This document shows, piece by piece, positions 21,844 through 64,000 of a stretch of 64,000 nucleotides of DNA. The stretch is taken from NCBI RefSeq assembly GCF_000499845.2, contig NC_023753.2, positions 21,421,932 to 21,485,931 on the forward strand. Reading direction: 5' to 3'. The notes under the pieces are model-generated. The model saw only the letters and a list, made by a program, of their open reading frames with translations. It was not told the origin of the DNA and made no database searches. The position numbers and the translations under genes were made by a program. This stretch comes from Phaseolus vulgaris. Its lineage: Eukaryota > Streptophyta > Magnoliopsida > Fabales > Fabaceae. Numbering within the stretch: the first letter of the stretch is position 1; every line of letters starts with the position of its first letter.

Positions 21844-23202
21844 ATGAGCAAAAGATATGAGGGTAATGTCAAAACCGTAGAGTGTAGGAAGGGTGAGCCC
21901 ATCTGCTGTGATGAGTCATCGTACCCTGGTGGTCCATTTTGTTTCTTTTATGCCACGTTTTTCAAAAAGGTTCTCTTGCGTCTCCCTTTATCCATTTTTG
22001 AAAAAAAGCTATTAACCGAGCTCAATGTTGCCCTTGCCCAGCTACACCATAATAGTTAGGCATTTAGTCGTTCTTTTATCATTTTGTGCTCACAGTTCGA
22101 CGTCTCGCCATCTGTTGAAGTTTTTCTATATTTCTTTGAGGCTAAGCACACTAGATGCCAACTATGGGTGTCCTTAAACGGTTCCCCTGAAAAAGGTTTG
22201 CTTACCCTCTTTCAGTCTTCGTATAAAAAATTTAAAGGAAAATTTGTTAAAGTTCGAGCTTCAACAGGAGATCCAACCCTACTGGACGGATTTCCCCTTT
22301 ACTGGACCCCTGAACCTAAATTCCAGAGTGTTCGGGGCCTGGAAGATTTGTCGCCAAAAGATCAAGGAATTTGTGAGTTCCTGACAAGCTTGAAGGTTGT
22401 TTTTGACACCTCCTACTTGTTGACTAAAGAGTACATCCCCGGTGCTCTAAAAGCTTACACTGGTACCTCTCATTTCCTACCCTTGGTGAAAATAACTCTG
22501 CTACCGTTATTAACCATTTACTTGTTTTCTTTGCAGAGAGGATGTTGTCTAACATTAGCAAGGAAGAGCTAGCCGAGCTAGCTAAGAGATGAGGACGGCT
22601 GCTAGCCTGCCCAAGGAATCTTTGAAGCAGAAAAGTAAAGCTTCAGCTTTGATCACTCAAACCCCACCGAACAGGATAAGGAGACCGCCTTCGGGCTCAT
22701 CTTCAAGAGGAAGAGGAAAACGGATACTCCTCTCACTGAGCAGTCTCACTCAGATGGTTGAGCCCCACATCAAGACGTCGCTCATTCAGATGGCCATGCT
22801 CCGCACCAAGACATAATCAACATCCAAGAATGTGAAGTTGGGAGCTCTAAGGGGAAGAGTTTGTGGAATCTAAACTTTGACATCCCAACATATGGTGAAA
22901 CGACCTTTCTGCCCAACAAGGACAAAGATAGTCTCATGGCCCGCGACGAAGATCATCTGCTTCGTGATGCCATGAAGCAATTTGGGCAAGCCTTTGCCAT
23001 GGGTTACTTTGTCGTTGCTAAGACGAGAGATTGGAGAGCAGCGGAGGACCAGAGAATCCAAGAGAATGTGGAGCTTTGCAAAGAGATAGAACGCCTTCAA
23101 TATGAGCTCAAACATTCAAATGGTTTACATCAAGAAGCTGAACGACTTCAAGCTGAGAAGACTAAAGAGGCAGCAGAACGAGCTCAAGAGGCAGCAAGCT
23201 GA
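21844..23202 (+). pseudogene. Antisense accessory ORF (aORF) of Tat element 1, broken
   Basis: The plus-strand frames match the plant family filed as 'putative gypsy type transposon' (Pfam Transposase_28). The N-terminal part around 21980-22150 reads LPLSIFEKKLLTELNVALAQ, followed after an in-frame stop at about 22057 by PSVEVFLYFFEAKHTRCQLW. Next come KKFKGKFVKVRAS (about 22225-22265) and a basic linker in another frame (22589-22816). The end is a coiled coil rich in Glu, Lys and Ala with ERLQ heptads (22861-23202). The stop and frame breaks show it is dead. It is oriented against its host retrotransposon. Function of this family is unknown. Confidence 0.7.
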
Positions 23203-23205
23203 TGA

Positions 23206-24150
23206 CTTTTTACGGCAAGTGCACCGCGTTTGTCAGAAGTAATAATTGTCCCTAAGGACGGATATCGATCCCACAAGGAACAGTGAATTATCGAGTACAA
23301 TATTCGCTAAATATAATAAGAGAACAATAAAAAGAGTTTGAAGTGATGATGTTCGCACTGATCAATAAGAAAACAAACAAAGAATTAGTTGCTTTAATTG
23401 GAAAAATAGGGATTAGGTTTCATCTCTTCCACTCTCATGTATTTTGATTAGCATGTTAATATTAAGTTCTTTGATTGAAATTGATGCCCGTAGAAAATTC
23501 ATTTATATCGATCTCTCGCATATAAAATTCTTAAGAATGTTTCCTAAATATCGATCTCTCGCATACTTATAAAAACAACTTAGAAATCACACTCAGACGT
23601 TAATGGCAATTAACATTTCAAGTCTATCTCTAGCACTCAAATATGTTAAGTATTGATGTTTAGGTCTGAACCCTAAAAATACCTCTCGGTCATATTTAAG
23701 ATTCTCAATTTGTCACGGAAAGTTAAAAGTAAAACAACAATACTAATAATCAATCAAGAACCGAATATTAATATATAAAATATCACCTCAATACACAAGA
23801 GTTTGAGCAGATTACTTTCAATCCCAAAGGGTAGAATTAGCCACGCATACTTCTAGCACCTTCCATTCTCCCAATTGGGTTACAATTCACTCTATGGTGT
23901 TTTTCTCTCAATCTGGCACCCTACAATTGAGCCTTTAGCCCTATATTTATCCTAGTTTTCTAGGGTTAGGTTGCTTCATATATCGCGCTAATGGGCTAAA
24001 TGATAGAACATAAAAAAAGCCCAATCTTTCTTTGCATCTTTTTTCCATTCTGGGAACTTCTATCTTTATCTTTTTAGCTCAAATCAATCATCTTAAATCC
24101 AAATCTCCAATCTTCCTTAGAAATTTTCAATTAACACCAAATTTGGAAAA
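23206..24150. repeat. Unclassified repeat-like segment between the two Tat elements
   Basis: No gene is seen. The left edge interrupts the aORF coiled coil with 'tgactttttacggcaagtgc', and 'cggatatcgatcccacaagg' follows. I associate these phrases with a common plant dispersed element, possibly an LTR, but cannot place it in a family. 'atcgatctctcgcata' occurs twice (about 23508 and 23550). The right edge abuts the 5' LTR of element 2. Confidence 0.4.
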
Positions 24151-24608
24151 TTTACTAGTAAGGTCCGCACGACCGAGACCATGTCTTAGACTTGGTCATT
24201 ACGCCAACCAACACCACGAAGTCAATTACGGTTAACTAGAATTAGTGCAGCTAATCAACAATCAAGAGTTAGATAATACACTTCTAAACATGACTCAGCT
24301 CTCTAACCTGACCAAATAAGAAAAGACCCATCACAATCATATAAATAGGCACAAAATCCAAGAACCAGATACGTCATTATACAGTACTTAGAGTACCGAG
24401 TGTCAAATACTAAATCTGACTTGAGCGTCAGAGTGCCTTCTACAGGTACCATCCAAGTCTAGACTTTGTGGAGACCGATAAGTAGAGGGAGGAGAGGAGA
24501 GTAAATTGCTTGTTAGGAGAGAAATAGGAGTGCAGACTGACCAATCGAGGAGGTAGAGAAGAGGAACAACTTGAATCGTTCTCTTGGTTCCAACCCCATT
24601 CGAGAACA
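24151..24608 (+). repeat. 5' LTR of Tat-like element 2
   Basis: This segment aligns by eye with 28541-28999. Shared stretches include 'gaccgagaccatgtctt', 'cttctaaacatgac', 'cttgagc.tcagagtgcctt', 'gaccgat...gaggaggtagagaag' and 'gagaaca' at the end. Its first bases are TTTACT instead of TGTACT, so the canonical TG start has mutated. Confidence 0.8.
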
Positions 24609-24738
24609 ATTGGCGCCCACCATGGGGCCGAGAGAATTAGCGTGAAGAGGAAAATAAATGGTATCAACCAGAAGCATGGCGAGCGAAAGGATGTCCGAAG
24701 CTGAGCAGATGACACTGTTGATGTTTGTGTAGAGAAAG

Positions 24739-25409
24739 ATGGTTGAGATGAAGAGAAGGAATGAGGAGATCACTCAAAAGAATGAGGATGAGATTTTGGC
24801 TCTCCGAAAGGAGAATGAAGAGATGAAAAGGAAGTTCGTGGAGGGGGGACTGTCTACTAGATCGACTAATCTTGTCGGGAGGTCCTTCACTACCCCCACC
24901 AGCCCCAAGACTGTTGAGCAGCCGAAGGAGAAGACCCACACCCAGGATGTTGACGACGAGTCCTATCCAACCAAGTCAGTCCCCACGACCAGTACTCTGG
25001 AGTTGTCTCGCCGACACCTCTTCATGGATTCCATAATCGGGGTCCCACTATCGGATAAGTGGAAAGGCTTTAATAGGGAACGTTATGACGACACGACTGA
25101 CCCTGACGAGCACATGGACATGTACACCACACACATCAGTTTGTACACCTTGGATGCCGCAGTTATGTGTTGAGTGTTCCCTACATCATTGAAAGAAGGA
25201 GCTTTGAGCTAGTTTACGAAGCTCCCTTCTAACTCTGTCAATAGCTTTGAGACACTAGTGTCCAAGTTTGAGACGCAATTCGCCACTAGCTGACTGCATC
25301 ACCTCACCCAATTCGAAGTCACCGATTGGTGGTGGCCCGTTGTAGAGCAGTTGAGCCTATCAGATGGCTTGATTGAAACTCTGGCCCAACATCACCAACG
25401 TGTCGTCAA
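24739..25409 (+). pseudogene. gag fragment of Tat-like element 2
   Basis: The frame begins with a charged coiled coil (KRRNEEITQKNEDEILALRK) and continues to the plant gypsy gag core: RRHLFMDSIIGVPLSDKWKG, then YDDTTDPDEHMDMYTTHISL (about 25012-25150). A TGA after AVMC at about 25171 ends the frame; gag-like sequence resumes behind it (VFPTSLKEGALS, then FETLVSKFETQFATS) with further stops. It is therefore a decayed gag that breaks off at the solo LTR. Confidence 0.75.
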
Positions 25410-25414
25410 TGGTC

Positions 25415-26485
25415 TGTTAGAATATATGGCCTTAAACAAGAGGGGTTGAATTATTTAAGAGGGATTTTTGAAACTTTTTAAGCTTTAACAAAATTCTTTG
25501 TATGAATCCATAATAGAAATCAGGTTAGCCAAGAACAAGATCAATAAAACAGTAAAGCAGCAGAAAAACAATCGGTTGTTTTTGCGAAACAATCGGTTGT
25601 TTATACCAGTAAAAACTAAAAACAGAATGTAAATGAGTTTAAGGGTAAGAGAAAGATACACCAACAGTTTATACTGATTCACTCTTAACCAAGAGTTACA
25701 TCCAGTCCCCAGAAAACCACTAGGTAATCCACTAAGTAATCAAACCAGATTATAACACACAATCCACCAAAGCAATGACCTTGAACCCTTCAAGAAACAC
25801 ACTCACTTTGGCAATTCACACACAAGAGTTGATCTTGACAACCTCAAGAGCACACAACACTAGAAATACAAAAGGTTGAGAAGAGATTACACTTGTTTAC
25901 AGAACAATCTGAAATCAATACAAATGAAATCCTATTCCACTCTCTTAGAAAATCCAAAGCTTTGATGTGAATGTTCAAATCTTAAATAAACTCTTTCACA
26001 ACTGAAAACTCAAATTTGTTTTCTTACTTGTTTGAAAACATAAACAAACTATTTATATTTTCCAAAGATTGATCAAAGCATTTAATGAAGGAGCGTATTC
26101 AGTTGGAAATCATTTAAAGCTCATTCAACTATCAAAACAGAATTCGGTTAGGATTTTCAAAGAAACAATCGGTTGAAACCACGAAACAACCGATTGTTTG
26201 GTTTGGCAGTTAAGTCAACCAAACTTAAACAGTTTTCAACCTTTTCAAAAACTCCTAAGAGTAAAACAACCGGTTGATTCGACAAAACAACAAGTTGTTT
26301 TTCACTTAGTTTGAAAAACACTTTATTTTAAAAAGGATTTAAAACACATCAACTTTAGATTCAACAAAGGAGTGGATTACATATAAGACTACCCAGATCC
26401 CTCCCAAAACACAACAGCAACACAGTCTTGCATCAAGCACAAAGGGTTTGGATTCTTCAAAGCACTTGATCACTCTTGATCAACA
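25415..26485. mobile_element. Solo LTR (1071 bp) with 5 bp target duplication
   Basis: The segment begins TGTTAGAATATATGG and ends TTGATCAACA, so it obeys the TG...CA rule with TGTT/AACA inverted tips. TGGTC precedes it (25410-25414) and follows it (26486-26490). There is no coding sequence, binding site or second LTR beside it, as expected after LTR-LTR recombination. The interior carries at least five copies or near-copies of the palindrome-like word AACAATCGGTTGTTT or its complement (about 25567, 25588, 26163, 26184, 26262). I recall this word from Phaseoleae retrotransposon LTRs. Confidence 0.75.
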
Positions 26486-26490
26486 TGGTC

Positions 26491-28218
26491 TTGTTCAGCC
26501 TCAACCGAAGCCTTCTCGGAGTTCTCTGCCTTGGCTTCCTCCAAAGCCTTTTTCAATATGGCTACCTCGATCACCTTCTCTCTCTCGTCTTTTTGTCTCA
26601 GCTGACCTCACCTCTCCTATCTCCAGGTTAGCTGCCACTTAGGCCATCTTCCCCTCAAAGGTCGAGAATGCCTTCAAGGATTGTTTTAGGGAGCTTGAGG
26701 TCTCGGCTAGCTCATGCTGCAGGCACGAGATTTCCTCGACCCTGCGACCTCGGGTATCAGCACCTAGTCGGGTCATGATGAGACCCTGACACAGCATCTC
26801 AATGTCGTCTTAAAGCAGGTCCTCCTCGGGAACAACCCTGAGTAACTCCTCGAACACAGGGGACATGATGACATAGACGCCCCTTGAAAATTGCAGATCA
26901 CCCCTAGAAGAGATAGGGGGTCTTCGGAGCCTCGGGGACAGAGATAGCAACGACATAGTGACCGGCAATGTCACCGGCCGGTGGAGGAGACTCCAGGTTG
27001 ATTGGAGAAGGATGTCGTGGAGAAGTCAGGATGTCGCCCGGAGATCTGGTGGTAGTTGCAATGTTACTCGCATCCCTCCCCTTCTTCTTGTTGTTTCTGG
27101 CAACGACCGAGGAACCAACACCAGAAGCTGAGGGGGTGCCGGCAACAACCGTATCAATGCTACCTCACACGGAAGCGCGTCACAAGGTTGTCCGACTAGG
27201 GAACTTCTTTGTGCATCGCTTCTACATCCAGAAAAAAGAATACATAAGCCAAAGACAAGAGAACCAAGCGAGACAAAAGACAACGAAAACATACCCTGGA
27301 ATGCCACCCTTCGATGCAACGACTAGTACACGACAAACAACTTCCGTGTAGGGAGCCTTTGAATGAGCTTATAAAAAAGATAATAAATCTTTTGCTCCTC
27401 GGCATTCGGAGCCAGACGAGTCCACTCCTTAAACCAGGTAGGATTCCTAGTCCGATACATAGGAAACCTAAACCGACCGACTTCGTAAAAAAAGAATCTC
27501 GTCCCCTCGGGCTCAACAAGAACCTTGAAGAATTTACCTTTGAAGTTTTTGTAAGAAGTGGTGAAAGGGCAAAAAGAATGTTACCCGATCGACTGATGAG
27601 CGAATGCTAGCTAACGAGTTTGGTTGGGTGAGAGGTATAGTAACTTAGAAAAGTGGAAGGAGTTGTAGACAAACGAAAAAGCGTCGCATATAAGACAGAA
27701 GGCTTGAAGGGAAGCCTAGATATTTGGGTGAACCTGAGTGGGGGCCACGTTGAGCGCCTGAAGGACGCCCATCGTGAAATCATCAAAAGAAAGGGCGACG
27801 TGCACATCGAAAAAAGACAAGAGTATGAAAATAAGAATGGACCCTCTGAAGGAGATCGAGCCAAACATATGGTATCAGTTGGTCGATAATGTTCAACGGC
27901 CAAAATACCATCGTTGGCATCCAACTTCAAAATCGGGTACCTACCCAAGAAGGAAGAAATGAAAGCCCCGTCCAAAAAGGTAAAGGTAATCCTAGTCACC
28001 TTAGGGTATACCCAGTCAAGCCCCAAGAGGGGGGATGGCTGCTTAGGGGGATCCGACCAGTCAGCAACACCTCCCGAATTGTTCCCCCTAACTACATTCT
28101 CCATAGGGGCCAATATTTGAATTTCCCTGACCGATAAGGGCTCGGTCGTTGAGGAGTCGACAGAAAAAGAAGAAGACGAAGGAAAAGAGGAAGAGGGAGA
28201 AAAAGACAAGGAAGACAT
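26491..28218 (-). pseudogene. Antisense accessory ORF (aORF) of Tat-like element 2, broken
   Basis: Read on the minus strand from an ATG at 28216-28218, the product opens with a Ser-rich tract and MSSLSFSPSSSF. A block follows to about 27800, after which the frame shifts near 27850. The shifted frame gives FDDFTMGVLQ and NVAPTQVHPN, the Transposase_28-like signature, then KNFKGKFFKV near 27540, equivalent to KKFKGKFVKV in element 1. The last part (26491-27000) encodes an Ala/Glu/Lys-rich coiled coil. Several stops and at least one frameshift make it a pseudogene. It runs opposite to gag, as accessory ORFs of the Tat lineage often do. Confidence 0.7.
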
Positions 28219-28540
28219 GACTAACTTTTCAAGACGTGAGTTAAGCAACGCACCAGGACGAATGCGGGTTTTGAATTTTGGAGCAGTAGCTCGATATTGT
28301 AGGGAACCACTATTTATAGCCTAGGAGGGACTCAGTAGACAAAACGTCACATTCATCTCAACCATTAGATCTTCCTCGATCCAACGGTTCTTGTTAAATT
28401 GCGTCAAAAATGCCCTCATCATGCACGTCACGTCATGCGATCGTACCACCAACGTCATGTCCAACCTCGGGAAGCCCAATCGTCACATCGGTCTCAGCCA
28501 AAGACTCTTCAGATTAACCATCCTCGAGCATGGGGGCAAG

Positions 28541-28999
28541 TGTACTGCTAGACTCGCTCGACCGAGACCATGTCTTGGACTCGGTCATTACACCGACTGA
28601 CACCACAAAGCCGATTATGTTTAAGTAGAATTAGTGAGGCTAGTCTACAATCAAGAGCTAGGTCACTTCTAAACATGACCCAACTCTCTAACTTGACTCA
28701 ATAAGAAAAGGTCCCTCATAATCACATAAATAGACACACAATCTAAGAACTAGGTACGTTATTATACAATACTCAGAATACCGAGTGCCGAATAGTAAAC
28801 TGACTTGAGCATCAGAGTGCCTTTTGCAAGTACCATCCGAGTCTGGACTTTGTGGAGATCGAAAAACAAAGGGAGGATAGGAGAGTAAGGAGTTTGCTAG
28901 GAGAAAAATAGGAGTGGAGACCGATCAACCGAGGAGGTAGAGAAGAAGAGCAGTTTGAATCGTTTTCTTAATTCCAACTCCCAATTCCGTTTGAGAACA
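28541..28999 (+). repeat. 3' LTR of Tat-like element 2
   Basis: It starts TGTACTGCTAG directly after a purine tract and ends CGTTTGAGAACA. Its partner is at 24151-24608. The canonical TG...CA tips are intact here. Confidence 0.85.
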
Positions 29000-30247
29000 T
29001 GAGATGGCTAAATACAATAATAAAAATTAACATTATTACGCATAAAATAACTTTGACTAAATAGAAGTAAGTTAAAGTTGTTTCGTCGAAGAGAGAGTAG
29101 AAAAATAATTTTAAAAGTAATGAATCACATTATATTATATTTAATTTTCTTCCAATCAAATACTTTTAATTTTTTACCTTAATTCCAACTGTTTTTACTT
29201 TTCATTATTATTGTCCCTCTATTTTTCTATTCTCAACCAAGCAAACCGAATTAAAAAATAGTTATAGTTAAAAGGTTACATATATATATATATATATATA
29301 TTCATTTTTAAACATGTAGTAAAATAACTGATTCATATCCATATTAGCTGTTTGAAGAAAGGGAATAGTTGAAAAAAATATTACTCCCTTTAATAACTTT
29401 AAAAACACGAGATATTGACGTATAAATATTACCATGGAGATATCTTGAGTTCAATAAAATTCAAACAAATATGTTTACATATATTATAAATTTTGTATTC
29501 CGATTTGATTTGGTGATATGAATTTTTTGCTAATTTTAGAACAATGATAGTTTCTATACAAATTATAATAAAAAACATTTTTAACCGAGCTTTTAAAATG
29601 CTATTCAAATTATGCTCTTATTGTACATGCTTTGTAATTCGTTGTGTAAAAATAACTTCTCAATTTTTCACATGAATTGAAAAAAAAGTTAAAATTGGTA
29701 AAAATTAGGATAATAATTTTTAAATGTGAAATAAATTAAGTTGTGTTTCCAAAGGTTATTATAATGTATGTTGAATAGAATTCTTTTAGAAAACATGGAA
29801 AACTTATTTGTGATAAATTATGTTAAAACTACACTTTTATCTTAAAAAAATTGCATTAAGTGTAATGCTTTTTTTCTTTTCTTAGAAAGGATTTGGGTGA
29901 AACCATCAAGGGGTCTAACTTAGTTTGTTGAAAAATGTTACAGGTGAGTCTGAACATACAAGCCTGTAATGTAATAGAAGGTGCAGAAGTTAAGTATACC
30001 TATAATTATATACAAAAATCCAACCCAAAAACTTATTATTTATTATTTACAAGGAATTAAAACCAAAAAGACAAGGAGTGATTGAGGTTTAACCACCAGG
30101 AAACACAGATAAAAACTGTACACCTATCCCTCTAAGTAAAGTAATGAAGCTATAAAATTGGCAAGATTGACTCTACACTACTGTTATCACTTCATAAAAC
30201 TGCAAGTGTCACTGCCATAAGCTATTATATACTGATTCATAGATTCA
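29000..30247. other. Intergenic region and 3' end of UBP12
   Basis: AT-rich sequence with a (TA) microsatellite at about 29279-29301. The right part should be the UBP12 3' untranslated region. No open frame or RNA gene was recognised. Confidence 0.5.
30039..30044 (-). terminator. Candidate polyadenylation signal of UBP12
   Basis: AATAAA on the minus strand, in the context AATAATAAATAATAAG, lies about 204 nt downstream of the UBP12 stop codon. That is a normal 3' untranslated length. The call rests on position and hexamer only. Confidence 0.45.
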
Positions 30248-62902
<32,655 letters not shown>

Positions 62903-64000
62903 TGGTGTGGTGTGGTGTGGCGGTTACAATTGAATGAACAGCGAGAACAGAGTGGACACTGAAAAACCAAAACCCCAACTGAACAATAGGGGAGAGTGAC
63001 GCGAACAGTTATAAATATAGAGAGAGAAAGGATATGATATGAAGAAGCAAATGACGTATATTTTATTGATACAAAGGACTTGTCACTTGCGTTAGTCAAG
63101 TCTTTATCAGTACCATGATTGTGATATGAAGGATAATTTGGGAATTCTAAACTACATGCACATACTAATACTAATATAACAAACACCCCATGTGTACTGC
63201 CTATAACAAGACTTTCCTTATCACTTTCAAAATATTTTTTATGTTAATTTTTAATTTAAATTTTATATATTTTAGTGATTTATAAATATAAAATTGTTAA
63301 GTTTATAAATGTTTGAATACGTATCAATGTCATAATTAAAAAAACATAAAATTGGTAGCATTTAAATAAAAAATTATGTTATACTTTTCTATTTGATAAA
63401 ACTTTTTTATATGTTGAAGAATTGTCAATATTTTTCTATAAATTAAAATATATATGATTATTATGTGTATTGAATTTTGAGTCTTGAATTTTGTAATTCT
63501 GCCTAATTCCAAAAAAAGGAACTTTTTTGCTGTGGGGATTTTTGAGTCTTGAATTTCAAATTGTGTGGAACTTTTATAAGTAAAATTTATATGTTTATGA
63601 TGTGTATTGAATTGAGTCTTGATTACTTTTCTCTTTCAATATTAAGGGTCAATAGCAAATTTGATCTAGTGATTTTTAAAAAAGTCATTTTCGTTCTAAG
63701 TTTTCTTGTAATTGTGTTTGGTATCTTCTGATAAATTGGCATGAACAATGTTAAGTGGTGATGATGTGACACATAGAGTAACATTGTTATACACACATGG
63801 ACTATAGAGTTAGGTATAGATGGAATGTACACGTAGGTTAGGTAATGGTTAGGTTTTAGGGTGAAATTTGCCCTTTTTATGTATGTTATGCGGTGTTGTT
63901 CTCTGCATTGAGCGTTTCTTAAAGGTTGATTTGTGGAGGGGGTGAAAGCTTTGTTTCAGTGCACATGAATGTCTAGGTATCAGTCTTTATCATTGTGTAG
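62903..64000. other. UBP12 promoter region and upstream intergenic DNA
   Basis: The first 110 bp right of the ATG are the presumed leader. Beyond about 63200 the sequence is AT-rich. 'gtattgaatttgagtcttga'-like phrases occur at about 63466, 63540 and 63605, perhaps old local duplications. No gene with recognisable content was found. Confidence 0.5.
63011..63020 (-). promoter_or_regulatory. Candidate TATA box of UBP12
   Basis: CTATATTTAT on the minus strand lies 109 nt upstream of the proposed ATG and is preceded by a CTCTCTCT run. This would place transcription start near 62985. Inferred from sequence only. Confidence 0.5.

Larger units (their letters stand above)
20656..23205 (-). mobile_element. 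Ty3/gypsy Tat-like element 1, truncated, minus orientation
   Basis: Read on the minus strand, this is the 3' part of an LTR retrotransposon: an accessory ORF running the other way (plus strand, 21844-23202), a polypurine tract (plus-strand 'taagccccca' at 21242-21251) and a 3' LTR (20656-21241) that starts TGTACTAG and ends GAGAACA. Gag, pol and the 5' LTR are missing; the element breaks off near 23205. An antisense ORF between pol and the 3' LTR is typical of the Tat lineage. Confidence 0.65.
24151..28999 (+). mobile_element. Ty3/gypsy Tat-like element 2 with both LTRs but no pol
   Basis: Two related LTRs (24151-24608 and 28541-28999) enclose a primer-binding-like site TGGCGCCCACC at 24611-24621, a broken gag on the plus strand, and a broken accessory ORF on the minus strand. 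A purine tract 'atgggggcaag' precedes the 3' LTR at about 28530-28540. No protease, reverse transcriptase, RNase H or integrase is recognisable between gag and the accessory ORF. A solo LTR of another family sits at that junction (25415-26485). The LTRs differ at many positions, so the insertion is old. A 5 bp target duplication was not found. Confidence 0.8.

Noticed and set aside
27026..27351. Frames on both strands within Tat element 2
   Set aside because: They are fragments or shadows of the broken accessory ORF, not independent genes.

Overview
The window is nuclear DNA of a flowering plant. It is AT-rich, with spliced GT-AG genes and large introns full of retrotransposon debris. The proteins and repeat families look like a dicot. 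An LTR carrying repeated AACAATCGGTTGTTT-type palindromes and several dispersed repeats point to a legume, probably the Phaseolus/Vigna/Glycine group; the species call is inference. Exon boundaries below were read by hand from splice signals, phase and family conservation.

Three protein-coding genes are present, all on the minus strand, and each gives an uninterrupted model. (1) 972-13767: a plastid ATP-dependent 6-phosphofructokinase of the PFK4 type, 14 coding exons, 508 residues. (2) 14911-20111: the plant homologue of WRAP73/WDR8, a WD40 protein of the microtubule-anchoring Msd1-Wdr8 complex, 6 exons, 458 residues. (3) 30248-62902: a UBP12/UBP13 (USP7-like) ubiquitin-specific protease with an N-terminal MATH domain, 32 coding exons, 1102 residues, spread over 32.7 kb. 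The genes have no evident functional link; they are simply neighbours.

Everything else is mobile or repetitive. PFK4 introns hold two 5'-truncated LINEs of one family, a Ty1/copia tail and a Tourist-like MITE. WRAP73 intron 1 holds a near-perfect 3 x 285 bp tandem array. The gap between WRAP73 and UBP12 (20.6-29.0 kb) is a nested cluster of two Tat-like Ty3/gypsy remnants with antisense accessory ORFs (aORFs), one of them lacking pol, plus a 1071 bp solo LTR with its target duplication. UBP12 introns hold two degenerate Ty1/copia elements with intact target duplications, a LINE endonuclease fragment, a gypsy-end remnant, a GC-rich dispersed element split by one copia insertion, MITE-like elements and a long foldback.

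No rRNA, tRNA, CRISPR or prokaryotic-type system was recognised. I did not find a convincing new biological system. The most unusual items are the pol-less gag plus antisense-ORF element, the 285 bp array, the internally deleted LTR, the foldback in UBP12 and the in-frame alternative acceptor at its last exon.
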